Shown piece by piece: positions 52,690 to 61,861 of a stretch of 64,000 nt of DNA. Each line of letters starts with the position of its first letter. Position 1 is the stretch's first letter. A program made the translations under genes and the position numbers. The DNA lies in contig NZ_CP009505.1 of NCBI RefSeq assembly GCF_000970045.1, forward strand, positions 1,860,001 through 1,924,000. Reading direction: 5' to 3'. The notes under the pieces are model-generated. The model ran no database searches, was not told the DNA's origin, and was given only the letters and a program-made list of their open reading frames with translations. The DNA comes from Methanosarcina sp. MTP4 (GTDB lineage: Archaea; Halobacteriota; Methanosarcinia; Methanosarcinales; Methanosarcinaceae).

Positions 52690-55600
52690 ACGGAAGGGAA
52701 AGTAGCTATTCTACATTGCAGCTTCCTACGGACCTTACCATTGTTGGGATCGGAGGCTGTGGGAAACGCCTTTGCGGGGAGATCTGCAGGCACGAATGGA
52801 TCCTTGGCAATTACCTTGCTTCAGGAAAAAGGCTCAGGATCTATACCATGGATACGGATGCCAACGAGAAAGTGGAAGACGAGGTGCAGAGAAGCGAGTT
52901 TCGGGCTGGGATCCAGGAAATGGGGGCCAGGGGGAATATCGAATACAATTACTATTACCTCCCTTCCCTGGCAAACATAAACCAGGTCTCGGACCTGGCA
53001 AGCCAGGAGGTCGCAACCAAGATCAAGGAAAGGAAATCGGACCCTGCCGTAAGCACCTGGTGGCTGAACGATCCGGGGGCAGAGGGGCTGAGTTTTGAGG
53101 AGCTCAGGACAATCGACCCCTTTTTGATTGACGATTTCGGAGGGGGAGTGCACCGACGAAGGGCGATTTCAAAGGCGATCTTCTACAAGGTCCTGAGCCA
53201 GGGGCAGGCAAGCGGCTTTCCGACTTTCCCGAGTACCGGGACAACGGCAATTATTGTCGGGCTCGGGGGAGGGACCGGGGCAGGGATGTTCATTGATCTT
53301 GCGCGGTATATCCGGGCTCTGCGGGGGGAGGCTACCCAGATCTGGCTCTTTGCGGTGATTCCCACCACAAAAGAAGGGGAAATGGAGCAGCTAAATGCCG
53401 CAATTGCACTTACCGAACTCGAATACCTGAACATTAACGAGAGGCTTTTCAACTATGTGGTGCTCAGCTCCCTGGGGCCGACGGGTTATAAAAAGGGGGA
53501 AGAGGCCAGGGTAGAGGTGCATGAGTTCGATTCCATGTTCCCCCACATCCTGACGAATTTCTTCCATATCGAAAAAGGGGATATCAACCTCAGCGACTCA
53601 AAACGCCTGTATTCCTCGTTTATTTTTGCAGATGCCCATGTAATCCAGTACCCCGTCGAAGAGCTGAAGACCCTGAAAAAACAGTATGAAGAAATCATCC
53701 TGGAACTCGAAAAAATCAGCGGGGCAAGAAAAGAAATCAACAGGGCCGTAAAAACTCTGCTGGACAGCTCCGGGATGTTCAGGGAACTGCCTCCTACCCG
53801 GACAGATTCCGAGTTTATTAAAAAAGAATACACAAACGCCGAGAAAGTCTGGAAAAACGAAATCGGAAAACTCCTTAACTACCAGACCCCCGGAGCCGTG
53901 GAGTTTTTCATACGCAACAACATCTCGGCAGACGCCGGGATTGAAAACATAAGCAGCTATGAGGACCTGCTGGACTTTATCTCCAGGGTGAAAAGCTTTA
54001 GCGGCAGCGTAAAGGAAGACGAGTTGAAGGACGAAAATGACAAGAAGCTCTTTCGCCTGATTCCCGAGACCCTGCAGGGGATCGAAGATACGGCAAGGCT
54101 TTTCAAGCGGGTCGCGGGCATTGAGGAGGAAGCTGCAAGAGCCGTGCTCATAAATGTCCTGAAAGGCAAACAGGAACTTGTGGCTTCTGTTGACCGGCTC
54201 AACGCTAAAACCAGGGTGCTCAAGGAAGAGAGCCTGGGAACAAAAGCCGAAATCGAAAGTAAACAGGTTGAAAAGGATTATCTGGAACAGGTGAATTCCC
54301 GGGTCGAAAAAGAAGTCGATAAGGCCTTAAGCGATAACGACCGGGACATTGAACAGTACTTTTCCCGGAAGAAGAAGCTGGATAACATCCGGGACCATGA
54401 GAAGCAGTTGAAATCGGAAATTGACATCTTCATCAGCAATTTCGGGGCAGGAAATTTCAAAAGCACGGATAAGGAGACCTGGCTGACCCTGACCGGGGTC
54501 CCGGAACTCCAGAGAGAAATTACTGCCATGTCCCATGAGCTTGAAATAGACCTCCAGGCCCTTTCCAAACTCGTGGAATCGATTTCTCTCTACTACTATT
54601 ACGATTACAGGATCACCCGGATCGAAAAAGGGGGCTTTAAGGAGAAACTGGTCGGGGCCGTAAAGGGGAATAAAAAGAAGCTTCTCAGGAGGTTTGAAGC
54701 CCAGAAACGGAGCATGGAGGATTATATCAAGAGCTCGGGAAGGGACTATGTCCAGGTAAACCCTCCTTTCGAATTTTACGTCCCTGAAAATTTCCTGAGT
54801 GAAAGCCAGAACAAAAAGGCCGAGGAATTTAAAACCGGGATCATGGATTCCCTCTTTTTCGACCTGAACAGGAAAGCCGCCGATCTTGAGGAAATCGACC
54901 GGGCGTTTAAGTCGGGAGACAGGCCGAAATTGAGGAGCCTCCTGAGAGAGGTCCTGACCCTCTACTACCTGCAGAGGGAAGACTATTCAGGGAAACTGGA
55001 TCGGATCGAGACGGAGTTTCGGGAGCTTGAAGGAAACCTTGAGGCTCAGAATTTCCTTTCCGATTTCCTCGGGAAAACCGAGGTCCTTACTGAGGAAACC
55101 CTTGTTTACAGAAGGGACCTTTCCAGGGAATACGATAAATTTTACGAGCATTTCACAAAACTCAGTGATGTCAGGACTTCGGGGAGCAAAGCTGGCAGCA
55201 AGACCCTGAGCAGTCTTTACATGACAAAGTTCGGGGATATCAACCCCAAAATCCTCTCCCTTATCGACGAGAGTTCCGATATGAGGGACCTTGACTGGGA
55301 CGAGAGCGGGAAACGCGAACTTGACAAACTCATCGGGGAAATCCAGGTAACTTACAAAAACCTGATAGAAAGTTACAAGCTCGGGATCCATAACCTGATG
55401 ATCCCTATCAGCACCACCGAACGCTGGAATTTCGGAAAAGCCGCCCTGGTGGTTTCTTCGCGGTCCTCCTACATTTCAAGCCGGATTGCAAGTGAACCCA
55501 TAGCTGACGGGATAAAAGAAGAAATAAACGGGGTCCTGGCTCTCAGCAACAGCAATGATGCAAAACTTGCCACCCACAGCCACACAAAGCCCTGGGACAT

Positions 55601-55904
55601 TGCCCTTACCTTCTTTTCAGCCACGGGTTTCCTGGACAATATCTCACCCCTGACCGCCGGGGGAGGCTTCTGGGAGGTGTATGAAAATAAGAAGGATAAC
55701 CTGCTGCACCACGTGCTCAAACTCCATGAAGGAAAATACGTAACCCGAAAAGCCCTGCTCGACCTGAAGGAAGCCGGGGAACTGGCAAACCTGGAAAAGA
55801 AAGGGGTAAACGTCGGGGCAAGGATCAATGAACTGTATGAAGAAAAAAGCTTGAGAGAGGCTTTGAAAAATGAGGATACACAGCAGCCTGAAACTCCTTT
55901 ATGA
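52686..55904 (+). CDS. FtsZ/tubulin-like GTPase with coiled-coil region
   Basis: 1072 residues. The first 330 residues are a tubulin-superfamily GTPase: DLTIVGIGGCGKRL (first glycine loop), YTMDTDANEK, AIIVGLGGGTGAGMFIDLA (tubulin signature GGGTG-A/S-G), FAVIPTTKEGEMEQLNAAIA (T5/T6 with the guanine-contacting Asn), and INLSDSKRLY as a possible T7 loop. Residues about 335-850 are long helices and coiled coils; the rest is mixed. This fits the large tubulin-like families (FtsZl/Tubulin_2) predicted to work in membrane remodelling rather than canonical FtsZ. It overlaps both neighbours, so all four genes are probably translated together. Confidence 0.88.
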   Translation: MNGRESSYSTLQLPTDLTIVGIGGCGKRLCGEICRHEWILGNYLASGKRLRIYTMDTDANEKVEDEVQRSEFRAGIQEMGARGNIEYNYYYLPSLANINQVSDLASQEVATKIKERKSDPAVSTWWLNDPGAEGLSFEELRTIDPFLIDDFGGGVHRRRAISKAIFYKVLSQGQASGFPTFPSTGTTAIIVGLGGGTGAGMFIDLARYIRALRGEATQIWLFAVIPTTKEGEMEQLNAAIALTELEYLNINERLFNYVVLSSLGPTGYKKGEEARVEVHEFDSMFPHILTNFFHIEKGDINLSDSKRLYSSFIFADAHVIQYPVEELKTLKKQYEEIILELEKISGARKEINRAVKTLLDSSGMFRELPPTRTDSEFIKKEYTNAEKVWKNEIGKLLNYQTPGAVEFFIRNNISADAGIENISSYEDLLDFISRVKSFSGSVKEDELKDENDKKLFRLIPETLQGIEDTARLFKRVAGIEEEAARAVLINVLKGKQELVASVDRLNAKTRVLKEESLGTKAEIESKQVEKDYLEQVNSRVEKEVDKALSDNDRDIEQYFSRKKKLDNIRDHEKQLKSEIDIFISNFGAGNFKSTDKETWLTLTGVPELQREITAMSHELEIDLQALSKLVESISLYYYYDYRITRIEKGGFKEKLVGAVKGNKKKLLRRFEAQKRSMEDYIKSSGRDYVQVNPPFEFYVPENFLSESQNKKAEEFKTGIMDSLFFDLNRKAADLEEIDRAFKSGDRPKLRSLLREVLTLYYLQREDYSGKLDRIETEFRELEGNLEAQNFLSDFLGKTEVLTEETLVYRRDLSREYDKFYEHFTKLSDVRTSGSKAGSKTLSSLYMTKFGDINPKILSLIDESSDMRDLDWDESGKRELDKLIGEIQVTYKNLIESYKLGIHNLMIPISTTERWNFGKAALVVSSRSSYISSRIASEPIADGIKEEINGVLALSNSNDAKLATHSHTKPWDIALTFFSATGFLDNISPLTAGGGFWEVYENKKDNLLHHVLKLHEGKYVTRKALLDLKEAGELANLEKKGVNVGARINELYEEKSLREALKNEDTQQPETPL

Positions 55905-57366
55905 ACTTCCGGCAGTAGGCCTGGTCCTGCTTTTGTCTTTCTTTTTTTTATGGTTTGCAGGGACATTAGCTTTCTCACAGGTTTCCTGGCCAGGAGCTTT
56001 TTTGCTGAGTTTCTTTCCGGCATTCTTCGTTGCAAGCGCTTCAGGGATGTTTTTCCACGAACAGTCAAGAAAAGGGGGTTTCTTTTTAATTGCGGTCTTT
56101 TTGCCTTTCCTGTATTTTCTTTCTTTTGACCTGGGGATCCTGAGGGCAAACGGGCTGCTCCTGGGCCTCCTGGCAGGTGGACTTCTGGACTGGCAGGCTC
56201 TCCACAATAACAGGTTCAACCTGCTTACGGGCTATGCAAGGGCAGGTGCGAGACTCTTTTTTTTTGCCCTGGGCGTCTACATCCTTGTCCTTGTCCTGGA
56301 ACTCATGTACCCGTTTTCAGGTGAAAGGCTGGGGGCTTTCCTTGAAAGCGGGTCTGAAAGACCCCTGGACCTGGGGCTGGCTTTGCTGGTGGTGCTTTCC
56401 CTGTACCAGCTGACAGGGCTTATCCGGGATGTCCGGATTTCCGATGTCTTCATATACGGGCCTTCAAGATCGGGAAAGACCTTTCTCCTGCTTGCCCTGT
56501 ACAACCATTTCGTGAACTTTTACGGAGGCACGCACAGGGAAATCATCCTTTCCTATGACACGCAGGGGAAGCTCTCGAAAGCAAACGAGGACCGGCTGAG
56601 AATCGAGTCCATGCTTGCGGAAATCGAATCAGGGGACATGCCAAGGAGCACCAGCCGTGCGGATATGGCAATGTATGAGCTTTCCGGGAAAAAAGGGGCA
56701 ATCCCCATAGAATTTTCTTTCATCGATTACAGCGGGGAGTATACCGCCGACCTGGGCCCCGAGAATTACGCCCTGGCTGTCAATAAGCTCGATGAAAAAC
56801 TGGAACGTTTCAATATAAACACCATCTACAGGCGGATCGGGACTATCAGCTTCCTGGAACAGCTGAAAAAAGACTACGCAAAGGAGCTCCAGGGAGAATT
56901 CCACGACCTGATCCTGGCCTCCATATACAAAAAAATGGAAACTGCCGGGAAAATCATTTTCCTCGTGGACGGGGATTACCTCCTGGACTACCACCTGGAA
57001 GGAAGAATGGAATTAACCCGCCTCTTCGGGCTTTACTCCCGGCTCATGGACCTCCTGGGAAGCGACAAGTCCTACGCCCTCGTGGTAACAAAAATCGACA
57101 AGTTCAAAGACCTGTCCGAAATTCCGGAAGAGTCGGCAGAAGCCCGGGAAATCGAAGAGGAAATCTACAAACTCCTGAGCAAAACCGATACCTTCAGGGA
57201 AATCCTCCACAGGGCCCGGAAAGTCCCTATCTACTTTTACACCGTAAGCGTGGACGCAACGCTCACCCCCCAGTTTTCAAAAGAAGGAAAAATGATCGAA
57301 GAACAGCAGAGAATTACCCAGATTTTCCCATGGAGGGTCGGTGAAATTGCGAAATTCGGCTTCTGA
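55870..57366 (+). CDS. Membrane-anchored P-loop GTPase
   Basis: 498 residues. Four to five hydrophobic helices occupy residues 1-185 (LPAVGLVLLLSFFFLWFAGT, FFLIAVFLPFLYFLSFDLGI, LFFFALGVYILVLVLELMY). A cytoplasmic GTPase domain follows: Walker A GPSRSGKTFLLLAL, G3 FSFIDYSGEYT (D-x-x-G), and G4 ALVVTKIDKFKD (T/N-K-x-D). The pattern is of SRP-receptor-beta or double-GTPase-associated type, not of a transporter ATPase. It overlaps the FtsZ-like gene by 35 nt and the next gene by 26 nt. The likely role is membrane docking or switching for the FtsZ-like polymer; inference from operon structure. Confidence 0.85.
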   Translation: MRIHSSLKLLYELPAVGLVLLLSFFFLWFAGTLAFSQVSWPGAFLLSFFPAFFVASASGMFFHEQSRKGGFFLIAVFLPFLYFLSFDLGILRANGLLLGLLAGGLLDWQALHNNRFNLLTGYARAGARLFFFALGVYILVLVLELMYPFSGERLGAFLESGSERPLDLGLALLVVLSLYQLTGLIRDVRISDVFIYGPSRSGKTFLLLALYNHFVNFYGGTHREIILSYDTQGKLSKANEDRLRIESMLAEIESGDMPRSTSRADMAMYELSGKKGAIPIEFSFIDYSGEYTADLGPENYALAVNKLDEKLERFNINTIYRRIGTISFLEQLKKDYAKELQGEFHDLILASIYKKMETAGKIIFLVDGDYLLDYHLEGRMELTRLFGLYSRLMDLLGSDKSYALVVTKIDKFKDLSEIPEESAEAREIEEEIYKLLSKTDTFREILHRARKVPIYFYTVSVDATLTPQFSKEGKMIEEQQRITQIFPWRVGEIAKFGF

Positions 57367-59608
57367 TTCCGGTTCCGGTTCCGGTTCCGGTTCTGGTTCC
57401 GGTTCTGGTTCTGGTTCCGGTTCCGGTTCCGGTTCCAATCCCGGTCATGGTTCTGATTACGGTCATGGTCATGCTTTCGGGGTATTCAGCTCAAGCGGAA
57501 AGCTGCTGGCAGGAAATAAGGACTTTAAAGAGTACTCCGAACTTGCCAAAAAGCTGGACATTAAAAGAAGCGCCCTGTATGTCGAGACCGGAGACATGAC
57601 GGGGGACATGCCCGGAGACATGCCCGGAAAAAGGGAAATTCTTCTCGGCTGCAGCCTTCTGGCTAAAATAAAGCTAGGCAGGGAAGAAAGGGTTGTCTTT
57701 ATCTCGAAAATCCCGCCGGAGGAGTTTGACCGGGAGGGGACCTGGCTCAAGAAGTTCTATAAGGATGCCAGGGCGAAAACCGAAGCTCTGGAGTCAATCC
57801 GGTATGACATAATCGGTTTGTGGAAAGCAGGTGATCTGGATTCACTGGTCTCTCCGGATTTTCCGGGTTTTCTTGATTCTTCGAGTTTCCTGAATTCTTT
57901 TTCTTCCCCGGAAAAATTCCCTGCCGGATCCCTTGCCAAATCCCTTGCTCAGCTTGCGGGAATCCTTCTCTCAAACCGGCCGGTCTCGGTCAGGACTTCC
58001 AAACTTGAGGACGGGCTTTTGCTGCTTTTCAGCCTTGTTTCGGGCTTGAAGCCTGCTTTTCACCTGCCTTTCAGGTTTGCCCTTTCCCTCTATCCGTCCG
58101 GGCTTGACCTGTCCGCCGGGCCCGGGGAGCCTGACCCTGACTTTTTCTTTGAAAACGGGGACCTGAGATCCAACCTGGCTTCGCGGGGTCCGGAGCCTTC
58201 CTATCCTGTGGAATATTACGAATTTCTCTACAGGGCTTTCGTCCGCATGGCAGAGCAGCAGGAATACCCGGGGTATGAAGAAAGTTTCCGGGAAAGGACC
58301 GGGGACCGGGAGGAACTGCTGGAGGAAGTCCGGAGGGGTATGATCGAACATTTCGGGCCCGAAATAACCGACAGTTTCATGGCAAAGGGAGAAATCGAAA
58401 CCCTCTTCGAACTTTACAGGGAAAAGCCCGAGTCCCTGAAAGCGCTGGCTGATTCCCTGGTTGCCAGGGGCTGGGCTGACAGGGTCTTCGTGTTCCGGGA
58501 CAAGGAACTTGCAGCTGAAGTGATAAAGAAACTGAGCGGAACGGATTCCGTAAGCAAAGGGCTTGAAGCCTTCATTCTGGAGCTGTACCGGGGGCTTAAC
58601 AGCATAGGTGAAAAAGAAGAGGTCCAGCGCTACCTCCTGGAAAACGGTTTCTTTTACGAAGACTTCGTCTCCGAACTTGCCCTGATGCTCGAGGAAGGCT
58701 TCCGCAAAGGCGAGCCCTCCCCTTACCTCCCCTCCCTGCTCGCCCTAACTGCCGACGTTTCCTTTTACGGGAACCCCCACGGAAAGGAAACATTCACCTG
58801 GGGGCTTCGCAAAGGGTTCGACCCCCTGAGCCCGCATGAAGCTGTGAACTTTTTAAAGAATGTCCTCTCAACCCTGCCCGCTGTGGGAGAAGGCGGGAAA
58901 CTGCTCCTCAAGCTCCTCATAGAGCAAAAAGCCTCAGCCTTCAAGACCACGGACAAACGTGCAACGGGGACAGGAGACGACTTTGTCCTGGAACTCAGCG
59001 AAAAGCAAGCCGAAAAGCTGGACTCCTGGCTTGGAAGCAACTACGCCGGGTCAAGGGATGAAAAAATCCATACCCGCAGGAAAAAGCTTATGAAACGCGT
59101 CCGAAGCTTCATCCTTATCCTCCTGGCTTTAGCAGTCCTCGGCGCACTTGCCCTTGCATTCTTCAACTACGGCCCCCAAATCCCCGGAATGGAGAACGTC
59201 TCCCCTGAAGCCGAAAACACGTCAGGGGCTGAGAATGAATCCGTTGTGCAGGAAGGAAACGCTTCAAAAAGCGTTGGGGTAACCGGGTCTTCAGGTTCCG
59301 CTGATTCAGCGGGCTCTGGCAATTCTACCGATTCTGCTGATTCGGTGGGTTTTGCTGGCTCTGTAGATTCTGCTGGCTTTGTAGATTCTGCTGACTCTGC
59401 CGACCCCGTGAGTCCTGAGAATCTTTCCGATGAGGAATCCAATCAGACCACCGCCGATAACAGTAGCAATGAATCGGACATTAAAAACAGTAGCAATGAA
59501 TCGGACATTAAAGCCCCGGAACCCGATGACCCTGAAAACACGACTTCTGAAAACACGACTTCCAAGGAAGTCAACTATGATTCCCTTTCACACTGGCAAT
59601 TCCGGTAA
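57341..59608 (+). CDS. Gly-Ser-rich single-pass membrane protein, last gene of the operon
   Basis: 755 residues from GTG 57341, which has GGAGGG just upstream. An N-terminal (Ser-Gly)n tract (about residues 8-33) is encoded by a GGTTCC/GGTTCT simple repeat. A cytoplasmic region of about 550 residues follows, mostly helical in its second half. One helix (FILILLALAVLGALALAFF) lies near residue 590, and an external tail of about 145 residues is rich in Ser, Asp, Asn and Glu with repeats (SADSAGSGNSTDSADS, NSSNESDIK twice). It is the fourth overlapping gene of the FtsZ-like operon. No known domain was recognised. Confidence 0.8.
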   Translation: MKLRNSASDSGSGSGSGSGSGSGSGSGSGSGSNPGHGSDYGHGHAFGVFSSSGKLLAGNKDFKEYSELAKKLDIKRSALYVETGDMTGDMPGDMPGKREILLGCSLLAKIKLGREERVVFISKIPPEEFDREGTWLKKFYKDARAKTEALESIRYDIIGLWKAGDLDSLVSPDFPGFLDSSSFLNSFSSPEKFPAGSLAKSLAQLAGILLSNRPVSVRTSKLEDGLLLLFSLVSGLKPAFHLPFRFALSLYPSGLDLSAGPGEPDPDFFFENGDLRSNLASRGPEPSYPVEYYEFLYRAFVRMAEQQEYPGYEESFRERTGDREELLEEVRRGMIEHFGPEITDSFMAKGEIETLFELYREKPESLKALADSLVARGWADRVFVFRDKELAAEVIKKLSGTDSVSKGLEAFILELYRGLNSIGEKEEVQRYLLENGFFYEDFVSELALMLEEGFRKGEPSPYLPSLLALTADVSFYGNPHGKETFTWGLRKGFDPLSPHEAVNFLKNVLSTLPAVGEGGKLLLKLLIEQKASAFKTTDKRATGTGDDFVLELSEKQAEKLDSWLGSNYAGSRDEKIHTRRKKLMKRVRSFILILLALAVLGALALAFFNYGPQIPGMENVSPEAENTSGAENESVVQEGNASKSVGVTGSSGSADSAGSGNSTDSADSVGFAGSVDSAGFVDSADSADPVSPENLSDEESNQTTADNSSNESDIKNSSNESDIKAPEPDDPENTTSENTTSKEVNYDSLSHWQFR
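57364..57446 (+). repeat. Hexanucleotide coding repeat (Ser-Gly tract)
   Basis: About 13 copies of GGTTCC or GGTTCT starting two bases before the upstream gene's stop, within the last operon gene. Mostly third-base differences keep Gly-Ser. Unit loss or gain would not shift the frame, so tract length may vary between strains. Confidence 0.95.
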
Positions 59609-59627
59609 AAATGAACACCTTACCCCT

Positions 59628-60302
59628 TTAAAAGGTACGATTCCCCGGTTTCCTCGCAGAAAGGACGGCAAAGCCTCCTTCCCCCGTACCTCTCTTCGGC
59701 AGCTCCACTTTCTCAAGCTCCTCGGGAATTCCTGAAAGCGTCTGGCAGCTTTCGAGCTTTTCATACCCGAGTCCTGCCAGCAGCCCCGAAACCTCAGCTA
59801 CCGAAAGAAAACGGGCACCCGAAGAAAAGCTGCTCTCCTTCTGTTTTGCCACATAATACTGCCCGAGCGGGCTTTCCCTGTCGAGCATTCCGATTATGAG
59901 CTGCCCGCCGGGTTTCAGGACCCTTACAGCTTCCCTCAGGCCCTGAGCCGGGTCTGTGAAGAAAGCGAGGGCTGTTACGATCAAAATCAGGTCGAAGGTC
60001 TGGGTTTCGAAGGGCAGGGCTTCGGCAATGCCCCGGACTACCTCGATATCCCTTTTTTTAGCTAAAAGCGCCATTGCCTTTGAAGGCTCAACCCCGTATC
60101 CGATTCCGAGGGGAGAGGCAAACCTCCCGGTGCCGACCCCGATTTCCAGGGCTCTCAGCTTTTCCGGGTGAGCGGGGAGGAATTGTTTCAGGGCGAGGAG
60201 TTCGGACTCGTAGGCAGGCCTGTATTTATCATACCAGGCATCGTATTCACTGGCGTGTTTTTCGAAGGCATCGAATGGTTTTGTGGAATTTGGTTTTTTC
60301 AT
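59628..60302 (-). CDS. Class I SAM-dependent methyltransferase
   Basis: 224 residues, UbiE/Methyltransf_11 type. KHASEYDAWYDKYRPAYESE is the typical N terminus. LRALEIGVGTGRFASPLGIG is motif I, YGVEPSKAMALLAKKRDIEV motif II, GIAEALPFETQTFDLILIVT motif IV, and REAVRVLKPGGQLIIGMLDR the post-motif loop. It probably methylates a small molecule or metal species; substrate unknown. It is convergent with the FtsZ-like operon with 19 nt between stops. Confidence 0.9.
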   Translation of the reverse strand: MKKPNSTKPFDAFEKHASEYDAWYDKYRPAYESELLALKQFLPAHPEKLRALEIGVGTGRFASPLGIGYGVEPSKAMALLAKKRDIEVVRGIAEALPFETQTFDLILIVTALAFFTDPAQGLREAVRVLKPGGQLIIGMLDRESPLGQYYVAKQKESSFSSGARFLSVAEVSGLLAGLGYEKLESCQTLSGIPEELEKVELPKRGTGEGGFAVLSARKPGNRTF

Positions 60303-60968
60303 TTCTACTGGAATATTTGTGCCGGAGGTTTTTAAGTTTGAAGGGTGGTGCTGGGACTAATTTTATTCTATCAATTAAGGTTAGAGGAGGTATTCTGGCC
60401 GCCAGGGTTTTTTGATGATTCATCTGGAAATACGGTTGATTTTTTTTATTTCCCAGATTTTGAAGCCGCGGCCCTCACTGGTTGGTAGTTCCAGGCAGCA
60501 GTCCCGTTTGCGGTAGCAAACGGCCTTTCCCCAAAAAATGAAGTATATGAATAAAAAATTAGACACCTGCAACCGTTTTCTTTCGCAGTTTGCAGCAAAT
60601 GCACCTCTTAATTTGCTTTCTTATTTTCTTGAATCTTTTTCGGGGATTTCCTGGAAAAGCCGAACTTCGTGCGGACAAGAACGGTTGAAGACGGCATTCC
60701 GGTTACGTTGTTTTCCAATACGTGAATAATCGGATATGCCCCTGTTTTCCCAGTTGAGTTGCTGTTCAACAATGCGATATCCGTTTCGGTCGCTTAGCTC
60801 CCTCAAGTGAACTAATCTATGTACGAATAACTTTTTTCGCTCCTCTCAGGGTTAAATTCCATAATTTTATTTGCAAAGGTAGCCTGGCTGGGGACTTGCT
60901 AAATCCTGGTGAAGTCGTCGCTTCTTCGTGATCTTATTCCTTATATAGCATGGAGTTTATAACCTATC
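60303..60968. other. Intergenic
   Basis: No supported gene in 666 nt. Contains hairpin element F (60467-60532). An open frame at 60538-60729 starts directly next to the element and lacks any recognisable motif or ribosome site. Confidence 0.4.
60467..60532 (-). ncRNA. Hairpin element F (GTGAGAGC family, variant)
   Basis: Read on the minus strand: GGGGAAAGGCC, an 8-bp stem (CCGTTTGC and GCAAACGG, TACC loop), an insertion of about 25 nt that includes a TGGTTGGTAGTTCCA-like pairing, then AGTGAGGGC. The insertion between the hairpin and the GTGAG box parallels element G. Confidence 0.4.
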
Positions 60969-61274
60969 ATGATGGCAGCAATTGAAAAAGTAAGGCTTGA
61001 GGGGAAGACCCTGGGAGATATTTTTAAAGAAGATTTCCTGAATAAGATAGCTGACTCGGGTGAGAATATATTCCCTATAAACGTTGCCTTTGTAAGAGAG
61101 TTTGAAAGAGACGGGAAATTGCATGCCAGCCTGATTACTTTTAGCCACCAGAATAATGATGAGGTCAAAAACAAAGTCCTGCATTTAGAATCCGAAGACC
61201 CGGAATTACTTGACATTTTTTTGAAAATAATAGAGGGAAAGCACAATGGTAAAGGTTCGGAAAACAAGTCCTGA
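60969..61274 (+). CDS. Hypothetical protein upstream of toxin-antitoxin genes
   Basis: 101 residues, not recognised. Soluble, mixed alpha/beta: GKTLGDIFKEDFLNKIADSG, VNHVAFVREFE-like centre (NVAFVREFERDGKLHASLIT) and LLDIFLKIIEGK. It overlaps the antitoxin-like gene by 29 nt, so it is part of the same three-gene unit. No clear ribosome site precedes ATG 60969 or 60972. Confidence 0.65.
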   Translation: MMAAIEKVRLEGKTLGDIFKEDFLNKIADSGENIFPINVAFVREFERDGKLHASLITFSHQNNDEVKNKVLHLESEDPELLDIFLKIIEGKHNGKGSENKS

Positions 61275-61509
61275 AGACCACGTTTATCAGAGCAGGCTGG
61301 ATAAGGACATGGTCTTCGAAACATCCGAGGGCCTGCAGGTAAGTGCAAAAATAAGTTACATGAAAGGAGACGTCATTGAGTACCTGCTCTCTGAAATCCA
61401 GGAATTGAAGCTGAAAGTTAAAGCTCTTGAAAGCAAGAGGACCATTACCGAGGATTCCTTAGCATCCTTCTGGGATAACGAATATGATGAAGCCTGGAAC
61501 GAATGTTAA
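61246..61509 (+). CDS. Putative antitoxin
   Basis: 87 residues. A short N-terminal beta region (EGLQVSAKISYMKGDVIEYL) leads to a helix (LSEIQELKLKVKALE) and the tail EDSLASFWDNEYDEAWNEC. Tails of the type S-L-x-x-F-W-D-N-x-x-D-x-x-W are common in antitoxins paired with PemK/MazF toxins and probably wrap the toxin. GAGGG lies before the ATG. It overlaps both neighbours (29 and 26 nt). Confidence 0.75.
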   Translation: MVKVRKTSPEDHVYQSRLDKDMVFETSEGLQVSAKISYMKGDVIEYLLSEIQELKLKVKALESKRTITEDSLASFWDNEYDEAWNEC

Positions 61510-61861
61510 GCAGAGGGATATTGTCCTCATCCCATTCCCCTTTTCCGACCTTTCCACAAGCAAACGAAGGCCTGCCATTATCATTTCTAACAGTTCTTAC
61601 AACACGCATAACGATGACGTAATCTGCTGTGCGATCACCAGCAACCCTAAAAATTATGCAGGCTGCGTGGTAATAAACAATTCCGACCTCGATGAAGGCT
61701 ATCTCAATTATGAAAGCAGAATCAAACCCACCAAGATTTTTACACTAAACAGGAAACTAATAGTCAAATATCTTGCGAAATTAAACATTGAAAAAAGTAA
61801 AGAAGTCCTTCGGAACCTTAATTCTTCCATCAATATTGAAGATGTAGCTCTTGAAGAATGA
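61484..61861 (+). CDS. PemK/MazF-family toxin
   Basis: 125 residues. NVKQRDIVLIPFPFSDLSTS and KRRPAIIISNSSYNT are the classic MazF/PemK beta-barrel start; DDVICCAITSN and GYLNYESRIKPTKIFTLNRK complete the fold. These toxins are sequence-specific endoribonucleases neutralised by the antitoxin encoded just upstream. The gene overlaps the antitoxin by 26 nt. Start ATG 61484 or 61487. Confidence 0.9.
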   Translation: MMKPGTNVKQRDIVLIPFPFSDLSTSKRRPAIIISNSSYNTHNDDVICCAITSNPKNYAGCVVINNSDLDEGYLNYESRIKPTKIFTLNRKLIVKYLAKLNIEKSKEVLRNLNSSINIEDVALEE

